DNA of 64,000 bases. Origin: Ctenosaura bakeri (taxonomy: Eukaryota > Chordata > Lepidosauria > Squamata > Iguanidae). The stretch lies in assembly GCA_948474755.1 (NCBI GenBank), contig CAOLHI010001279.1, positions 1 to 64,000 on the forward strand, in the 5' to 3' direction. The notes beneath the pieces are model-generated. The model was not told the DNA's origin. It made no database searches and saw only the letters and a program-made list of their open reading frames with translations. Positions within the stretch are counted from its first letter, which is position 1; every line of letters begins with the position of its first letter. Shown here in pieces: positions 22,839-34,730 of this stretch. The translations under genes and the position numbers were made by a program.

Positions 22839-23016
22839 AGTTTCCACAGTACACTGTTATAGTGCTATTATTCCACTGTCAGTACCAGTTTAGGGAAGGA
22901 CCTTTAGAATTCCCAGCCAGAGAGCTCTTTGGCCTCAATAAACTACAAACCCCAGACTTCCATAGGAGGTTGAATGTGGAACAATAGTACTATAACACTG
23001 TAATGTGGAAATGGCC
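22839..23016. mobile_element. palindromic MITE, copy B (left core deleted)
   Basis: The left arm is TTTCCACAGTACACTGTTATAG; the right arm ends CACTGTAATGTGGAAATGG. The left ACTACAAACCCC core is missing (the arm jumps to AGTTTAGGGAAGG), while the right keeps AAACTACAAACCCCAGACTT. Confidence 0.8.
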
Positions 23017-23487
23017 CTAATTAGAGGGCTATATTCTGATTATTTTTGTCAAGCTTTTGTCCAGTCTTTAATGACAGTCACCATCACTTCTACTGGGCCT
23101 CCATCCCGTAGTCCTCTTTGGCTGGACGGTACAGGATGCTTCTGTGGTATTTAAACTCGGTTTTGGTTGTCACTGGTTACCTCTATGTCCTTCCTTTCCT
23201 CCAAAAATATAAAGGCGGTGCACCCAGGCCCCCTGCACACTTTAGCCTCCCAGCAGTCCGACGAGGCAGCTCAGGCTGGAAAAGCGAAACTGACACCATC
23301 TCGCCGATTTTCATAGGGAAGCGGAGAATCTTCCCAGTCCCGACCCGCTTTCTTTGGCTAGAAAAGCACGACGTGACCATCCCACACTGCAGCAGTTTCA
23401 AAACAGAGGAGGGACAGATCAAAAAGCGAAGGTCCGGCGGCGATTCCTGTCCTTCAGGCAGACTCTCGTCTTCCGCTTTACCCCACG

Positions 23488-23571
23488 GCCCCTCCCGGAA
23501 CTGCAAACCCCGGGATTCCATAGGCGGTTGAAAGTGGAATCGTCGCGCTATAAGAGTGTGGTGCGGAAATG
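23488..23571. mobile_element. palindromic MITE, right half only, at the CpG-island edge (copy D)
   Basis: CCCTCCCGGAACTGCAAACCC, GGATTCCATAGGCGGTTGAA and AGTGGAATCGTCGCGCTATA follow the right arm of the family. Unlike the other copies it is rich in CpG (AATCGTCGCGC, GGTGCGGAAATG). A left half cannot be traced with confidence. Confidence 0.75.
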
Positions 23572-23628
23572 TTCATAGAGTTGGAAGAGGCCCCAGGGGC
23601 CATCGAGCCCAACCCCCTGCTATGCATA
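23572..23628 (-). mobile_element. CR1 LINE 3' terminal stub, antisense
   Basis: TCATAGAGTTGGAAGAGGCC and CATCGAGCCCAACCCCCTGC are the reverse complement of the CR1 3' end. It directly abuts the MITE half copy. Confidence 0.7.
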
Positions 23629-23679
23629 ACATTATGAATCTGTAATTTATAATGAATAAAACAGGAGAAGCAAGCAGCT

Positions 23680-24960
23680 CTTTTAACATTTGCCGTCCGC
23701 TTTGCCCAACCGCCTTTTTCGCGAACATCTTCCTGCCTGGCATGTCCAGCGATACGGTACGAAGGCGAGACGCGGCCCTGATTCCCACGTTACCTCCGCC
23801 ACGCGTGAACATCCACCCGCGCACACAAGCACTCCACCCAGCACGTCCCCCCCCCACTTCTTCTTCTTCCTTCTTCCCTCCTCCTCGCCCCCTCCGCGCT
23901 GCCGGGAAAGTTACACCAACCCTGTTCGCAAATAGATTGCAGGCTTTTATAGCGCCCTTTTCCCGGCAGCCTCCGCGCCGGCGCCGCGGATTGGCAGCCG
24001 GGGCGCGAGGGGGGCGGGCGCGCGGGCGCGCACGCTCGCCGCGTCCCTGTATGAGAGCGTGGACGCGCCTTCCTCTCGACCCGCCCCGCCGGTTTCCGTT
24101 CTTGGCAACTGCCGGAGTTTTGGGCCCACAGAAGGATCAGGAAGCGGAGCCGGGGAGTCGCAGGGGAGCCCCGCAGGTAGGACCCCCGGGGCCCCTCCCC
24201 GGGCGGCCGAGGGAGGGCGGCCGGGACGCGATGGGGGAGGGAGGACGGGAGCCGGGAGCCGGGAGGAAGAGGAGGGGGAGCGGAGCCGCCTCTGGCCCTG
24301 GGTGGCCGCTCCCTGTGCGGCCTTGCCCCACCCGCCTGCCTGCCTGCCTGCCTGCCAGACGGCGGCGGCGGCGGCGGCTGAGGGGGCGGGAATCCCCTCC
24401 GCTCCTGCTGGCCGGAGACGGGTCGGAAGTTGCCCCCTCCCCGAAAAGCCCCCTCCACACTTTCTGCTGGGCGGTGCGGGGGGGGTCCTAAGCAGAAGGG
24501 AAAAAGAGGGCGCGAAATCTTCTCCTTCTGCCGCTGCTGGGCGGAGGGGGAGGCTGGGAGCGGGGTTTTTATTTCCCTCTCGCCCCCCTTCCCCTTCCCC
24601 TTTCCCGGGCGAGACGTCGGCTCTGCGTCCGCCCGGCTTCCGTGCGCCTCCGGGTGGAGCTTCAGAGGGGCAGGAAGGCGAAGCGGGTCGCAAGGTGGGG
24701 CCGGGCTTCCTTTCCGCAGATGCAGCGGGTGCCCCTTCCGTTGGGCGGGGAGAGGGGGAGGAGGAGGAGGAGGCCCGCCGCTCCTTTATCTTCCTCCTTT
24801 CCCTGCGTCTGTTAAAGGCAGTGAGTTTAAGACATTGAGGGAGGTGTGGAAGTTGCTTCTCCGTTTCACAACTCGTGGGGCTGCCTCGTCGCTGAGGTGA
24901 GACGCGGGGATTCCTGTGGAGTTTCCGTTGGACCTTCGCGTTTCAAATATCTCCCTGTAG
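23680..24960 (+). promoter_or_regulatory. RHOA: CpG island, probable RHOA promoter
   Basis: GC-rich sequence dense in CpG, in sharp contrast to the AT-rich surroundings. A reversed CCAAT box (ATTGG, 23990-23994) is followed by a GC box (GGGGGGCGGG, 24009-24018) and further GC boxes. A TTTTATAG word at 23946-23953 could be a weak TATA-like element. There is also a (CCTG)n run near 24336-24357 and a (GGC)n run near 24360-24378. It is the only CpG island in the window, and RHOA is the next gene on the plus strand. The start site and the link to RHOA are inferred. Confidence 0.7.
24019..24176 (+). other. RHOA: candidate RHOA non-coding first exon (ends approximate)
   Basis: From the family: vertebrate RHOA has an untranslated first exon, and the start codon lies two bases into the next exon here. 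Downstream of the CCAAT and GC boxes a good donor, CCCGCAG followed by GTAGGA, lies at 24177. Another strong donor, GCTGAG followed by GTGAGA at 24897, could end an alternative or longer first exon. Neither can be chosen without RNA. The long open frames across the island come from lack of stops in GC-rich DNA. Confidence 0.35.
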
Positions 24961-25137
24961 GCGCGCGCTACTCCCAGCAAGTGTGTGGAGGTTCTCAAAT
25001 TTACATGGTGTGGCTGGGCAGTTTTCCTTTCTTTCAGGAGGGTTACGTTTTTTCCCCAGTAGAAATGTCTTTAAATTAGGTAGGCAGGACATGCCTGCCT
25101 TGAATTGCGTTTCAGTTAATGTTCTAATTAATCTAAG

Positions 25138-25335
25138 GCCATTTCCACACCACACTGTTATAGTGCATTATTCCACTTTCAACATCCTATGGAATTCTGG
25201 GGTTTGTAGTTTAGGGAAGGGTATTTAGAATTCTCAACCAGAGAGCTCTTTGGCCTCAGGAAACTACAAACCCCAGAAATCCACAGGATGTTGAAAGTGG
25301 AATAATGCACTATAACAGTGTGGTGTGGAAATGGT
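25138..25335. mobile_element. palindromic MITE, copy C (best preserved)
   Basis: A 198-bp near-perfect palindrome. The left end GCCATTTCCACACCACACTG is mirrored by CAGTGTGGTGTGGAAATGGT. Each arm contains TAGTGCATTATTCCACTTTC and the core AAACTACAAACCCCAGAA. CTAAG occurs directly on both sides (25133-25137 and 25336-25340) and may be a target duplication. It carries no coding capacity. Confidence 0.88.
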
Positions 25336-26532
25336 CTAAGCAGTGGGGAAAAGCTCATAAGTTCTCTTTATGTAGATGTGTTGTTACTGTAGAGTTACTA
25401 CAAGATGACTGAGGTAAAGACCTTCCTCTCATACAGAGTTAGGCAGACTTTGGGCTTGTGAGGCCTTTTTTGTTTTTCTTAAGGACCCAGAGACCTACTT
25501 ACTATATACAGTAAGCTGCAAAACAATGGGGCGAGGGGGACTGTGGGGTCAATTATCTGCCACGTCCCTTGACATACATTCTGCACGAACAAATATCAAT
25601 CCGTGTGGATGAGTCATAACAGACCAAGAATTTGAACACAGGCTTTGAAAAGGTAGAAATATAGGAAAGGTAACTATTCTCAAATTTGATAGGAGAACAT
25701 AAAAAGGAAGCAGTTAGCACAAGGCCATCCATGCCTTTTTTTTTTTAACTTTCAGTTTTACTGAGGACTCAAGTTCCTGCTGGATTACTTCAGATCACTC
25801 AGAGAGTTACCTGTCTATAGTCTGCCTGCCTGACTTCTGTTTATGTACTGACATTTAAAATATTTCGACATTGCCTTCTGTGGCAAAGTCCTCCCCAGGG
25901 TATATCCCAGGTCAAGAAATGAAAGCAATGAAATAAAAGTAGAACTAATTAAATCCACGTAACAGCACTAAACAAGTATTAAAAGATGGGCCTGCATTCA
26001 TTTTAAAATATCTGTTTGTTCCAAATTGCTTTTAAATAGTCACGAAAGGATCCATGAGAATGTTTGCCATAAAGGAAAAACAGGAAAAGGCCCTGTCTGT
26101 TGGATTCTTCCCACTTTCCGAGTGACAAGGAGTCACCTCAGAACCATACGGTTTTTCATAATTACATATTTGAAATACTCCCATAGTTATTCAGGTAACA
26201 GTTACTAACACATTTTGAAGGTTCAGAGAACCTCGTAAGTATTAGTTCATTAACTCTTGCAATAACACTGGTTCCCAGGTTGTAGTTGGGTGAGAAGCTG
26301 CAAGAACAGTAGTTTATTTGAGACCATCTTGTGATTTTTATGGCCAAAGTGGGCTTTGAATCTATGTGACTTGTCAAATTCTTGAAAAACATTTGTATTT
26401 TGTGGAGACCCATTGTTTTGTAAAGTATTGCTACTCAAAGTGGTGGTCTGTGGATCAGTGTCCATTGCTGAGCCATCAGCTGCTAGTTCCCGGTATGCTG
26501 AGAAAGAAAGAAACAATTGTAGAAGGGAATAG

Positions 26533-26700
26533 AATAGGTCATAGAATTGGGAGGGGCCTCATGGGCTATGAGCCCAGCCCCATGCTCAGTGCTGGATCTC
26601 CAGCTAAAGCATCCTCAGGAGGTAGCTATCTAGACTCTTTTTTTTTTTTTAGAGAAAGAGACCCCACCACACCCTACGCAGTTTGTTTCATTGGGGGAAA
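26533..26700 (-). mobile_element. CR1 LINE 3' end, antisense
   Basis: AGGTCATAGAATTGGGAGGGG, GAGCCCAGCCCCATGCTCAG and AGAGAAAGAGACCCCACCAC follow the antisense CR1 3' end. It is interrupted by a T12 run. Confidence 0.7.
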
Positions 26701-27072
26701 AAAAGGTTTAAAAGTGGTATAATAAAGCATTTTTTTTAAAAAATAAGAATATAATTACATTCTACACACACAGAAGTATTATCTAGTCATCAATAAAAAT
26801 TTATAAAAGAAGAAATGAAACACTTACCATGTGAACTTCATATAAACTTGAGTGATTTTACCTATCACTCCATAAAGTTGTATATGTATTTGTTAATTGT
26901 TATTACCTCAGAAATTTGCATACATTTTGGATGAGTAGTCGATACACTGAATACATCTGTAATGCTGTCAGTGTAAGACATAAGTGGATGGCATGTTGTA
27001 AAAAATACTTGATTTTTCCATTATAATCTCTTAAGAAAGATACATAGTTTTTCCATAAGCCCAATGGACCTT

Positions 27073-27300
27073 GTTATGGTGTGCCTTCAATCATCTCTGA
27101 CCTATGGCAACCCTAAGGTGAACATACTATGGGGCCCTCCTTGCAGGATTTGCTCAGAGGGGTCCTGCCCCTGCCCTCTTCTGAGGCCAAGAGAGTGTGA
27201 CCTGCCCAAGATCACCCAGTGGGTCCCCATGGTGAAGTGGGGACCTCAACCCTGGTCTTCAGAGGCACAGTCCGGTATTCAGACCACTACACTGGACTGA
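27073..27300 (-). mobile_element. tRNA-headed SINE with BovB-like tail (Sauria-SINE type), antisense
   Basis: Read on plus it starts with the tail GTGCCTTCAATCATCTCTGA then CCTATGGCAACCCTAAGGTG. It passes the body words GCTCAGAGGGG and GAGAGTGTGACCTGCCCAAG, and ends in the inverted tRNA-like head (CCCTGGTCTTCAGAGGC, CAGACCACTACACTGGACTG). It is nearly full length. Confidence 0.85.
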
Positions 27301-27409
27301 CTCCTAATGGGCCATAATTCATCCCTCTGCTGTAAAACTGACAAAGCATTTTGACCTGATAATCCTTAAATATTAAAATAAATGGAGGCCACCATGGGAG
27401 AATATGGAG

Positions 27410-27690
27410 GGTCTGCAAGTAGGGCTAGGCAAAGAATCCTACCTAAAAACCCTGCAAAGCTGCTGCCAGTTGGAGTTGTACTAGATGGATCAGAGAATCA
27501 ATTCAGTATCAGGGCAGCTTTCTATTTTCCTGTGATAAATGTCCCAGATTCAATTCCCAGTATCTCCAGTAGGGCTAGAAAGTAGTCCTGGAAACCTGTT
27601 GTCAGTCCCGGCTGCCAGTACTGGACTACATGGATCAAGGGTCTCAGTGTAGGGCCTGTCTTGTGCCAAGAAGCAGCCTTGACATTAATA
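27410..27690 (+). mobile_element. two successive fragments of one SINE-like repeat
   Basis: AGTAGGGCTAGGCAAAGAATCC with ACTAGATGGATCAGAGAATC occurs first. The same word order returns in the second unit: AGTAGGGCTAGAAAGTAGTCC and ACTACATGGATCAAGGGTC. They are two diverged copies side by side of an element common in squamates; the second has the extra upstream part AGATTCAATTCCCAGTATCTC. Confidence 0.6.
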
Positions 27691-28482
27691 TGTTTAGAGG
27701 CTGATGGTCTTTACCACATTCTCCTCACCTATAACATTCTCTTTCTCTTTGCCGTTCCCTGCCACTGCTGGTCATACTTCTTCCACCCTTCCCCCTAGAG
27801 GCAGTGGTGGCTCGTGGCTCCCATGATAGTAGCCAGAGGCACAAATATGGTGATTGTTTCTGGTGCAATGGGGGGAAATGCCAGTCCCACTCATCAGATA
27901 GCTTAAGTTAAGGTCAGTTATGCACCTTGGAAAATCCTGGTTTCGGTTTCCCACTTCAGTATGAAGATTACGGTACTTGGATGATTCTTTATCTCTGTCA
28001 GTCCAGCCCACCTCACAGGGTGGCTAAATGGTTTGATGTGTTTCTGTAATTGTGTGTATACAGAACATTCTTGGATCTCATCTGGACCATATCTAGTAAA
28101 ATATCCTTGTTTAAAAGGTTAGATCTGGTAACAAGTTTAGGTCTAGTTGTGATGACTAAAGGTATAATACAGGTCTACAGTACTTACTCTAGGTAATTAC
28201 TGGTCAGCACCTGTGTTTCCAGATAGCCCATTCAGTATCCAATAGAGTTAATATCTGCAAGAGTCAATAGTGTTTCCTGAAAGCCCACCTGTCAAATTAT
28301 ATTGAAAGACTCTAAAGAGATTGTTTTGACTGGTAGTGTTGCTATGGCAATATGTTTAACACTGCAGTATGAGGGGACAGCCATGTAATCCCAGATAGGA
28401 AGAAGTTACAGTTTTAGGACATTAGAATGTATGCTGTGTTGACGCCATCACTTCTTTATAATTTAGAATTTTTCTTTGCGTA

Positions 28483-28600
28483 TGTACCTTCAAATCATCT
28501 GTCAACTTATGGAGACCCCATGAGTTTCATAGGATTTTCTTAGGAAAGGAATACTCAGAGTTGATTTTGTCAGTTCTTCCTCCAAAATACAGTGGTTTGA
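28483..28600 (-). mobile_element. 5S-derived SINE tail fragment, antisense
   Basis: ACCTTCAAATCATCTGTCAA, CTTATGGAGACCCCATGAG, TTTTCTTAGGAAAGGAATAC and TCAGAGTTGATTTTGTCAG are the reverse complement of the body of the 5S-derived SINE whose better copy is at 54876-55075. The 5S head is missing. Confidence 0.55.
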
Positions 28601-28967
28601 AAATTACAATAAGATCCTTGTTCTTCTTGGCTATTAATAAGTATCCATTGTCGTGTAGGTGGACAGGGATGGACTGGAAGAGTCCGAGAGTTAGCTCCTC
28701 TTTGTGTTGGGGCTGTACCTTGAAGTTAATACATCTACTCCTTAAGAAATAATTTTTTGAACAGATTTTAACACCTACTTCCCAGTTACTAATATGGGTA
28801 AGGTCTCGGAAAGGGTAGTAACTGCTCACTTTCTTATGCTTTAGAGGAAGCTTTGTGTCTTTGCCATTGGCATAGACCTCCAGATGTTGACCAATTGAAT
28901 CTGCCATCAGGCTTACCTATCATAGTCTATGGTAAAGAATATTGGCACTTGTCCAGCATTTAGAAGC

Positions 28968-29040
28968 CTGGAGTTGGAAGAGACCACAGGGGTCGTCGAG
29001 TCCAACCTCCTGCTATGCAGGAAATGCTGCATACTGAACT
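28968..29040 (-). mobile_element. CR1 LINE 3' terminal stub, antisense
   Basis: CTGGAGTTGGAAGAGACCAC and CGTCGAGTCCAACCTCCTGC match the reverse complement of the CR1 3' end. Confidence 0.65.
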
Positions 29041-29214
29041 TTGCACTCCTGAGTCAGACCATATATAGACAACCTTATGTGTCCCACTAGAGCTCCCACA
29101 ATTCCTCACCATTGGCCATACTAAAAGTCTAAAATACCTGGAAGGATAGTGTTCCCTATCCATGCTTCATTGCATTGTTCTTGAAGTTGTTTTTGAAGAT
29201 GACAGAGAAATTTC

Positions 29215-29500
29215 AGGTAGTGCAAAATGATAGTATACCCAGGTGGAATCACATTACATCTGTTCTGAAAGAGCTGTGCAGGCTGCCAATTCACTTTTGA
29301 GCCTGTATTGATGCTTACCTTCAAATCCTTAAATATCTTGGAACCCAGATGTCTGAATGAGTGTTTCTCCTTTCAGCCTCTTCAAGTCTCAAGATCATCA
29401 GGGGAGGTTCTTCTCCAAGTGACTCAGGCAAATTACATGAGAAGAAGGAAGAGAGCCTTCTGTTTTGTGGCTTCTTGAGATATAATAAAGTCCCCATGAA
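29215..29500 (+). mobile_element. L2-like LINE coding remnant (plus)
   Basis: The word order fits the 3' ORF end of squamate L2-like elements: AGGCTGCCAATTCACTTTTG, CTTCAAATCCTTAAATATC, AAGATCATCAGGGGAGGTTC and AGAGCCTTCTGTTTTGTGGC. It is broken by stops. Confidence 0.5.
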
Positions 29501-31216
29501 AATGACAGATAATAGGATTGCAATCTTCTTGTTACCAGCTCAGGTTTTTTTGTTTGCCCAAGAATTTGTATTAGTTGGTGTGTATGTACTGTGTGTATGT
29601 ATGTGCTGTCATTTCTGGATTTTAACATTGAGTTGTATCCAACTATGTTTATCCAGCAGAGAAACGTAGAACTTCAGGGTACATTAGATTCCTTCTCCAG
29701 TCTCCCACTTGCCCTAAATAGAGAGTTGAGGAGCTCTCTAGAACAAATTAGAGAAAAGAGAGAATGGTGAAGGTGAAGTTGTTCAGTGTTGGATCCCATG
29801 TTGATGGATAGTTTTAAAAACTTGTCATAGTTAAGACCTGTGCCCCCTACCGAGCAAAAGTCTTTCCTTACATGTTATCATCACCCCTCCTCAATTAAAC
29901 AAACAGTGAAATGAACTGTGTCAGATTTTCCTCACCTTTACTTCCACAGGTTCCCCTGCCTCCCCAGGATGCTAGCTCATAAGCTAATCTTAAGGCTTTG
30001 ATTCAAACATTTTCCCCAAAGGCTTCCTTTTTTCCAATCACTTTGTATTACTACCCTTGTCTTATGTAAATGTACCCATTCTGTTTAATTTCACAGTTCT
30101 GTGCCAACCTAATTTGTTAGTATATTGAGCCTTTGGCCTCCCTCTGTTTATTTTTGGGTATGTATTTTTTCAGCTATCTTGTACTTTAATTGTTTCTCTC
30201 CTCCCCTCCCCAAGTCCCTTGGCATTCTGGAATATCTTTGTATCTTCATTTAATCAAAAGATCTGAGAGTAATTGTGAGAAGTACATTAGAAATGGAGAA
30301 CAACTTTGTTACATACTCTGAACATGAGCCATATACCCTCAATTCTGTGGTTGTAGCCATAACTAGTAATTTTGCATGCTGGTGAGATCTCCAGAGGGAG
30401 AAATGGTGCTTGATAAGATTTGCAGCTCCTGAGTGTTCCAAGTAGTACCTCTTTGCCTCTGTTTCACCAGCACAACAGAACATATTATGCAAATTCCCAT
30501 TTTATGCAGAACCCAATTTTTCTTGGCAGATCATGTGGTTTACTACACTGCAGCACTGCCTTGAAATATAGACTAGAATATGTCCGCATCACCAATTTAA
30601 TTCTGAATTGTGCTCCCATAGAATTTCAATTTGTATTTCAAAACAGTAATATGTTTTAGGCAAAGATTCCCAGATTTATGCTGTGTCTACTCACTTCAGT
30701 TAATTTCTGATTGTTCTGTTCTTTATTTTATCACCCGCTTCTATCTAATTTTTGTGCAGATTTTTCTTCTTTGGCTTAAAAGTAATGAAACATTGAGAGT
30801 TTGTTTCTCTTTCTTTGAAGATTTATGTAGCCGAGCAAATCTGTTGCTCATCAAATCAATTTTATACTTGCTGTTTCTTGCAGAAGGATTGAAATCATTT
30901 GTTTTTATGCATACACTTTTCAATGTAACAAGACTGACCTTCCAAACTGATAGATATGTACAGGCAGTCCATGCAATGCCACAAGTGAAGTGGCTCTGAG
31001 AAATATAGGTTCAACTCTTGTTGTGGACATATTGTCTGCGTTGGAATTTTTAGTCCACAGAAGAGTATTAATGCAAACGTTACCTTTGGCAGGATCAGTA
31101 TTCCAATGAAGATTGTGCATAAATGAATATACTAACACATTAAGAAGCCTTATGTTTTTGCTCCATAGGTGGTGAAATTTTTAAAGTCACTGATACATCA
31201 TTTATGTATGTATGCA

Positions 31217-31690
31217 GCGTAGAATCATAGAATATTAGAGCTGGGATGGGCTTCAAGGGCCATCTAGTCCAACCTGCAGCCATCCAGGAATGCACAACCA
31301 TGGCCGTACTGAGAAATGCCCATCCAACCTCTGTTTAAAGACCTCCAGAGAAGGAGACTGCACCATCCTCCAAGGCACCACTCTGTTCCACTATTAAACA
31401 GCACTTATGGTCAAGAAGTTCTTCCTAACATTTTGGCCAAATCTTTTTTCTTGTAATTTGAATCCATCCATTTGTGTTCTACTCTCTAAAGCAACAGAAA
31501 ACAGGCTAACTCCAATTTCTACACGACATCTCTTCAGACATTTAAAGATGGCTATCATGTCACCTCTCAAGTCTTCTACCCAGCTTCCTAACTTATTGCT
31601 TTGAAAAGTGCAGAAGTATGGTAGAAACTTACGTGTTTCCAAAATAAAAATCTGTCTTTCTGCTGTCACAGGCTACTGTTGATTAATCTA
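31217..31690 (-). mobile_element. CR1 LINE 3' end, antisense
   Basis: TAGAATCATAGAATATTAGA, CATCTAGTCCAACCTGCAGC, AAGAAGTTCTTCCTAACATT and TAAAGATGGCTATCATGTCA are in the order expected of an antisense CR1 copy, about 470 bp long. Confidence 0.85.
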
Positions 31691-34536
31691 CGCAGTTCTG
31701 TACAAATTTGATGCTTATTGGCTGTGGCGTTCTAGCACTAGAGTACACATTTTAAAGGGGTTTAAGAGTTATCTGTAGATTGTCCTTGAAGCAAGAATAA
31801 TCTCTTAAATCTAATTGTATTTAGTAACAGATGATTGACTTAGCAGTTCATCGATGTTTCTTCCTTTCAGAGTATAATGCTTTTAGAATAAACTTAGGCC
31901 AATGAAAGGAGGAAAGGAAGAAAAGGTTAAAATAGATGGGAGAAAAGATATACATATTTAAATGAGTCTTCATAACATATAGTGAAATGGCTACACAGTT
32001 AAGTGAGTCTTCGGAATTGATATGCCAGAATGTGAAGGCCTCTTCATTGGGAGTCAAGACCTTTCCTCTTATCTCTGAAGCTGAGGCATTGAGGTTTCTT
32101 GTACTGAACATTGAAGGAGGTAGAAGAAGGAGAGTGACTTGCATTGCTTGCTTCAGAAGCATGGCATCATATGAGACCCCATCCCTTTTTTGAGATGGGA
32201 AGTTGATGTCCAGAATTGCCTAGTATGACAAATAAATATCAAAGAGCTGATATAATCAGGCTGTAACTTTTTGGCAAATGTTGTTATCTTTAAGAATCAT
32301 AAATATTTTTAAGTTTAGGGAAATTATTTGAATGGCACTGACCATAAATTACTAACAGTAATAATATATTATATATTGTGTTCATTAATTTAAAACCATC
32401 TATAAATTATTGAACACATTTCAACATAATGCTGTTCTGAGCATCACCGATCTTCACAGTTATTGCAAAACACACCAAACCCTGGATGCTAGGGACTGAA
32501 TCCTATAGATCTAAACAAGAATGTACTTATTAATTCAGTAGGGTTTATGTATGTATTGACATTGCTTCTCATCTCTTTGGTTAAGATCAAGTATGTGCTT
32601 GATTCTACAAGTCGGCTCCAGCTGGGACTACCAGTAGGAGGCAGGCCTTAATCTTCCAGAATAGTAGGGCAGCTAATGATCTTTCCAGTGCAGGGGGTTT
32701 CTACTTCAGATCCCTTTTTAAGTGGTAAATCAATGTATTACACATTAAAACATTTGTAAGGAATATCATTCAACACCATTGTAATATATAAGAGAATACA
32801 TTCCTCAGTATAATTTATTCCCTTTTTGTGTGGTAACATCTTACCTCCCTAATTTTAGTATCATATCTATCCACAGAAATATAAACCCAAATCGACTAAA
32901 TATGTGGTGGGAAGTTCTTGCTTAGCACCAGTGCAAACTGCATTGATGCTGACCAAAACAAACAAATGCTCCTTTATTTGCTGGAAAGACGGAAACCCAA
33001 CCTAAACCTGTAGTGAATTTGACATGCCATTGCTATTGGATGATGTTGACAGGATTGTCAGTATTTAGAAACATTGGACTTCTTTTAGTAATAAGCATTT
33101 AATTTGGTTGATTTGCTGTGCCAGATCTAAGAGGCACTAACTTTCCAATCCCAGTTCGTATATATTCTGGATAAACTTGTGGGTGTACATACTTCTGGGT
33201 GTAGTGTCAGACATATGTTCCATTACTACTTATACCTTAATTCAAATATAACCCTTCCAGTCTTCGCTGAACACATGGTTGAGGCTTGATTTTGTGTGAA
33301 AAGTGGTATGCCGTCCAGTTTAATGCAAGAAGCCTCCTTACCACCTGGAACATTGTGACCATGAGAGCTCTTGGAAAGAAAGAAACCTACTTGGATGGAG
33401 TGTGTGTAAGAGGCTGCCAACATTGCTGCACCCTTTTAGTAAGGGAACTCATTGCAATGAAAATCACATTTATGTGTGCTAATGAACTTGTATGCACTTT
33501 GCCATAAAGGTAGGATCATCTGATTGCAGGTTTATGGTGAATCATAAACTTCATGTAGTGTAAGCCACATTGGTATTTCATGTTTGTGTAAGTATTTTGA
33601 ACAAGAAGTTCAAGCAAGCCCTCAGTTCTCCCACTCTTTTAACATTAAAACCCAGAATGGCATATAACACTAAATGAAATCTCAGACTCAGATATTCCTC
33701 TTTCCTTACTTTCTGCAGTCTAGTTGTATAGTGGAAATTTCTGCTATCATTTCTCATTAGACACAGCTTGTTATGTCACAAACATAAGCTGTGCTTCAAG
33801 ATAACTATGGTTTATTGAAATGAACTGGAGTGATAAGCTGTGATCAGCCCTGTCACTGATCTTGTTTTTCTTCTCTTCCGTCTATTTCTAAAGTTTCTCT
33901 CAAGTAAACACTTAGTTAATTGTACTGTGTATTTGTGACATCTTACATTCTTGCAACAAATTCTGTTAGTTCTAGAACATTCTTCCATTTATGAGGACAG
34001 TTGTAATTCTTGATGCTTTTATCAAACGTGAGAATAATATATCACCAAATAAAGTTGTTAAATAAGTCTTCAACAGAATTAAGAAAATCTGTGCTAGAAG
34101 GTAACCATTTATTTGTATCTTTTAAAAAAAGAATCTTGTAGATGTATCCAAGTTTAAATTTTAAATTGGTTCACACTCATTTCTAGTGTTGCTTGAAATG
34201 AGGCCCAAATCTTTTTCCGTCTTTGGTTTTCTGTAGTTATATTTTGGTTTTGCAGAAACAATTTCCCGTACCATTCTGTTGCTCTAACAACTCTTTTTGG
34301 ATAGTTTCACTTGCCCATAATCCTTTCTCATATCCATTTGTCTCAGATACAGTCCTCAATCTCTCTCAGTGCTTTTCATTGAATCACTTGAGATAATATC
34401 TTCACTATTTGCAGCATCTAGCATGTTATTTGAGATGTGGTCTCTTTTCTTAGGATAGCAGTGGCTTGGTCAGATGCATACATTTGCTAAACCACAGTGT
34501 ATCTGACCACTCAACAGTGTTAATTTATAACTGTCA

Positions 34537-34730
34537 CCTTTGTTGTTGGTGTTGTGTGCCTTCAAGTGATTTCCGACCTACGGTGACCCTAAGGTGAACC
34601 TATCACAGGGTTTTCTGGGGCTGAGAGTGTGTGATGCACCCAAGGTCACCCAGTAGATTTCCATGGCCATGCAGGGAACTGGTCTCCATGGTTGTAGTCC
34701 AACGCTTAAACCACTATACAACAGTGGTAT
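34537..34730 (-). mobile_element. tRNA-headed SINE with BovB-like tail, antisense
   Basis: TGTTGTTGGTGTTGTGTGCC is the 3' tail. It is followed by TGATTTCCGACCTACGGTGA, CCCAAGGTCACCCAGTAG and the head GTAGTCCAACGCTTAAACC. The TTCAGAGGAGG part is deleted. Confidence 0.85.

Noticed and set aside
23652..24900. Long open frames of 100-279 codons on both strands in the CpG island
   Set aside because: They are rich in P, G, R and A, overlap in all frames, lack conserved motifs, and follow from few stop codons in GC-rich DNA.
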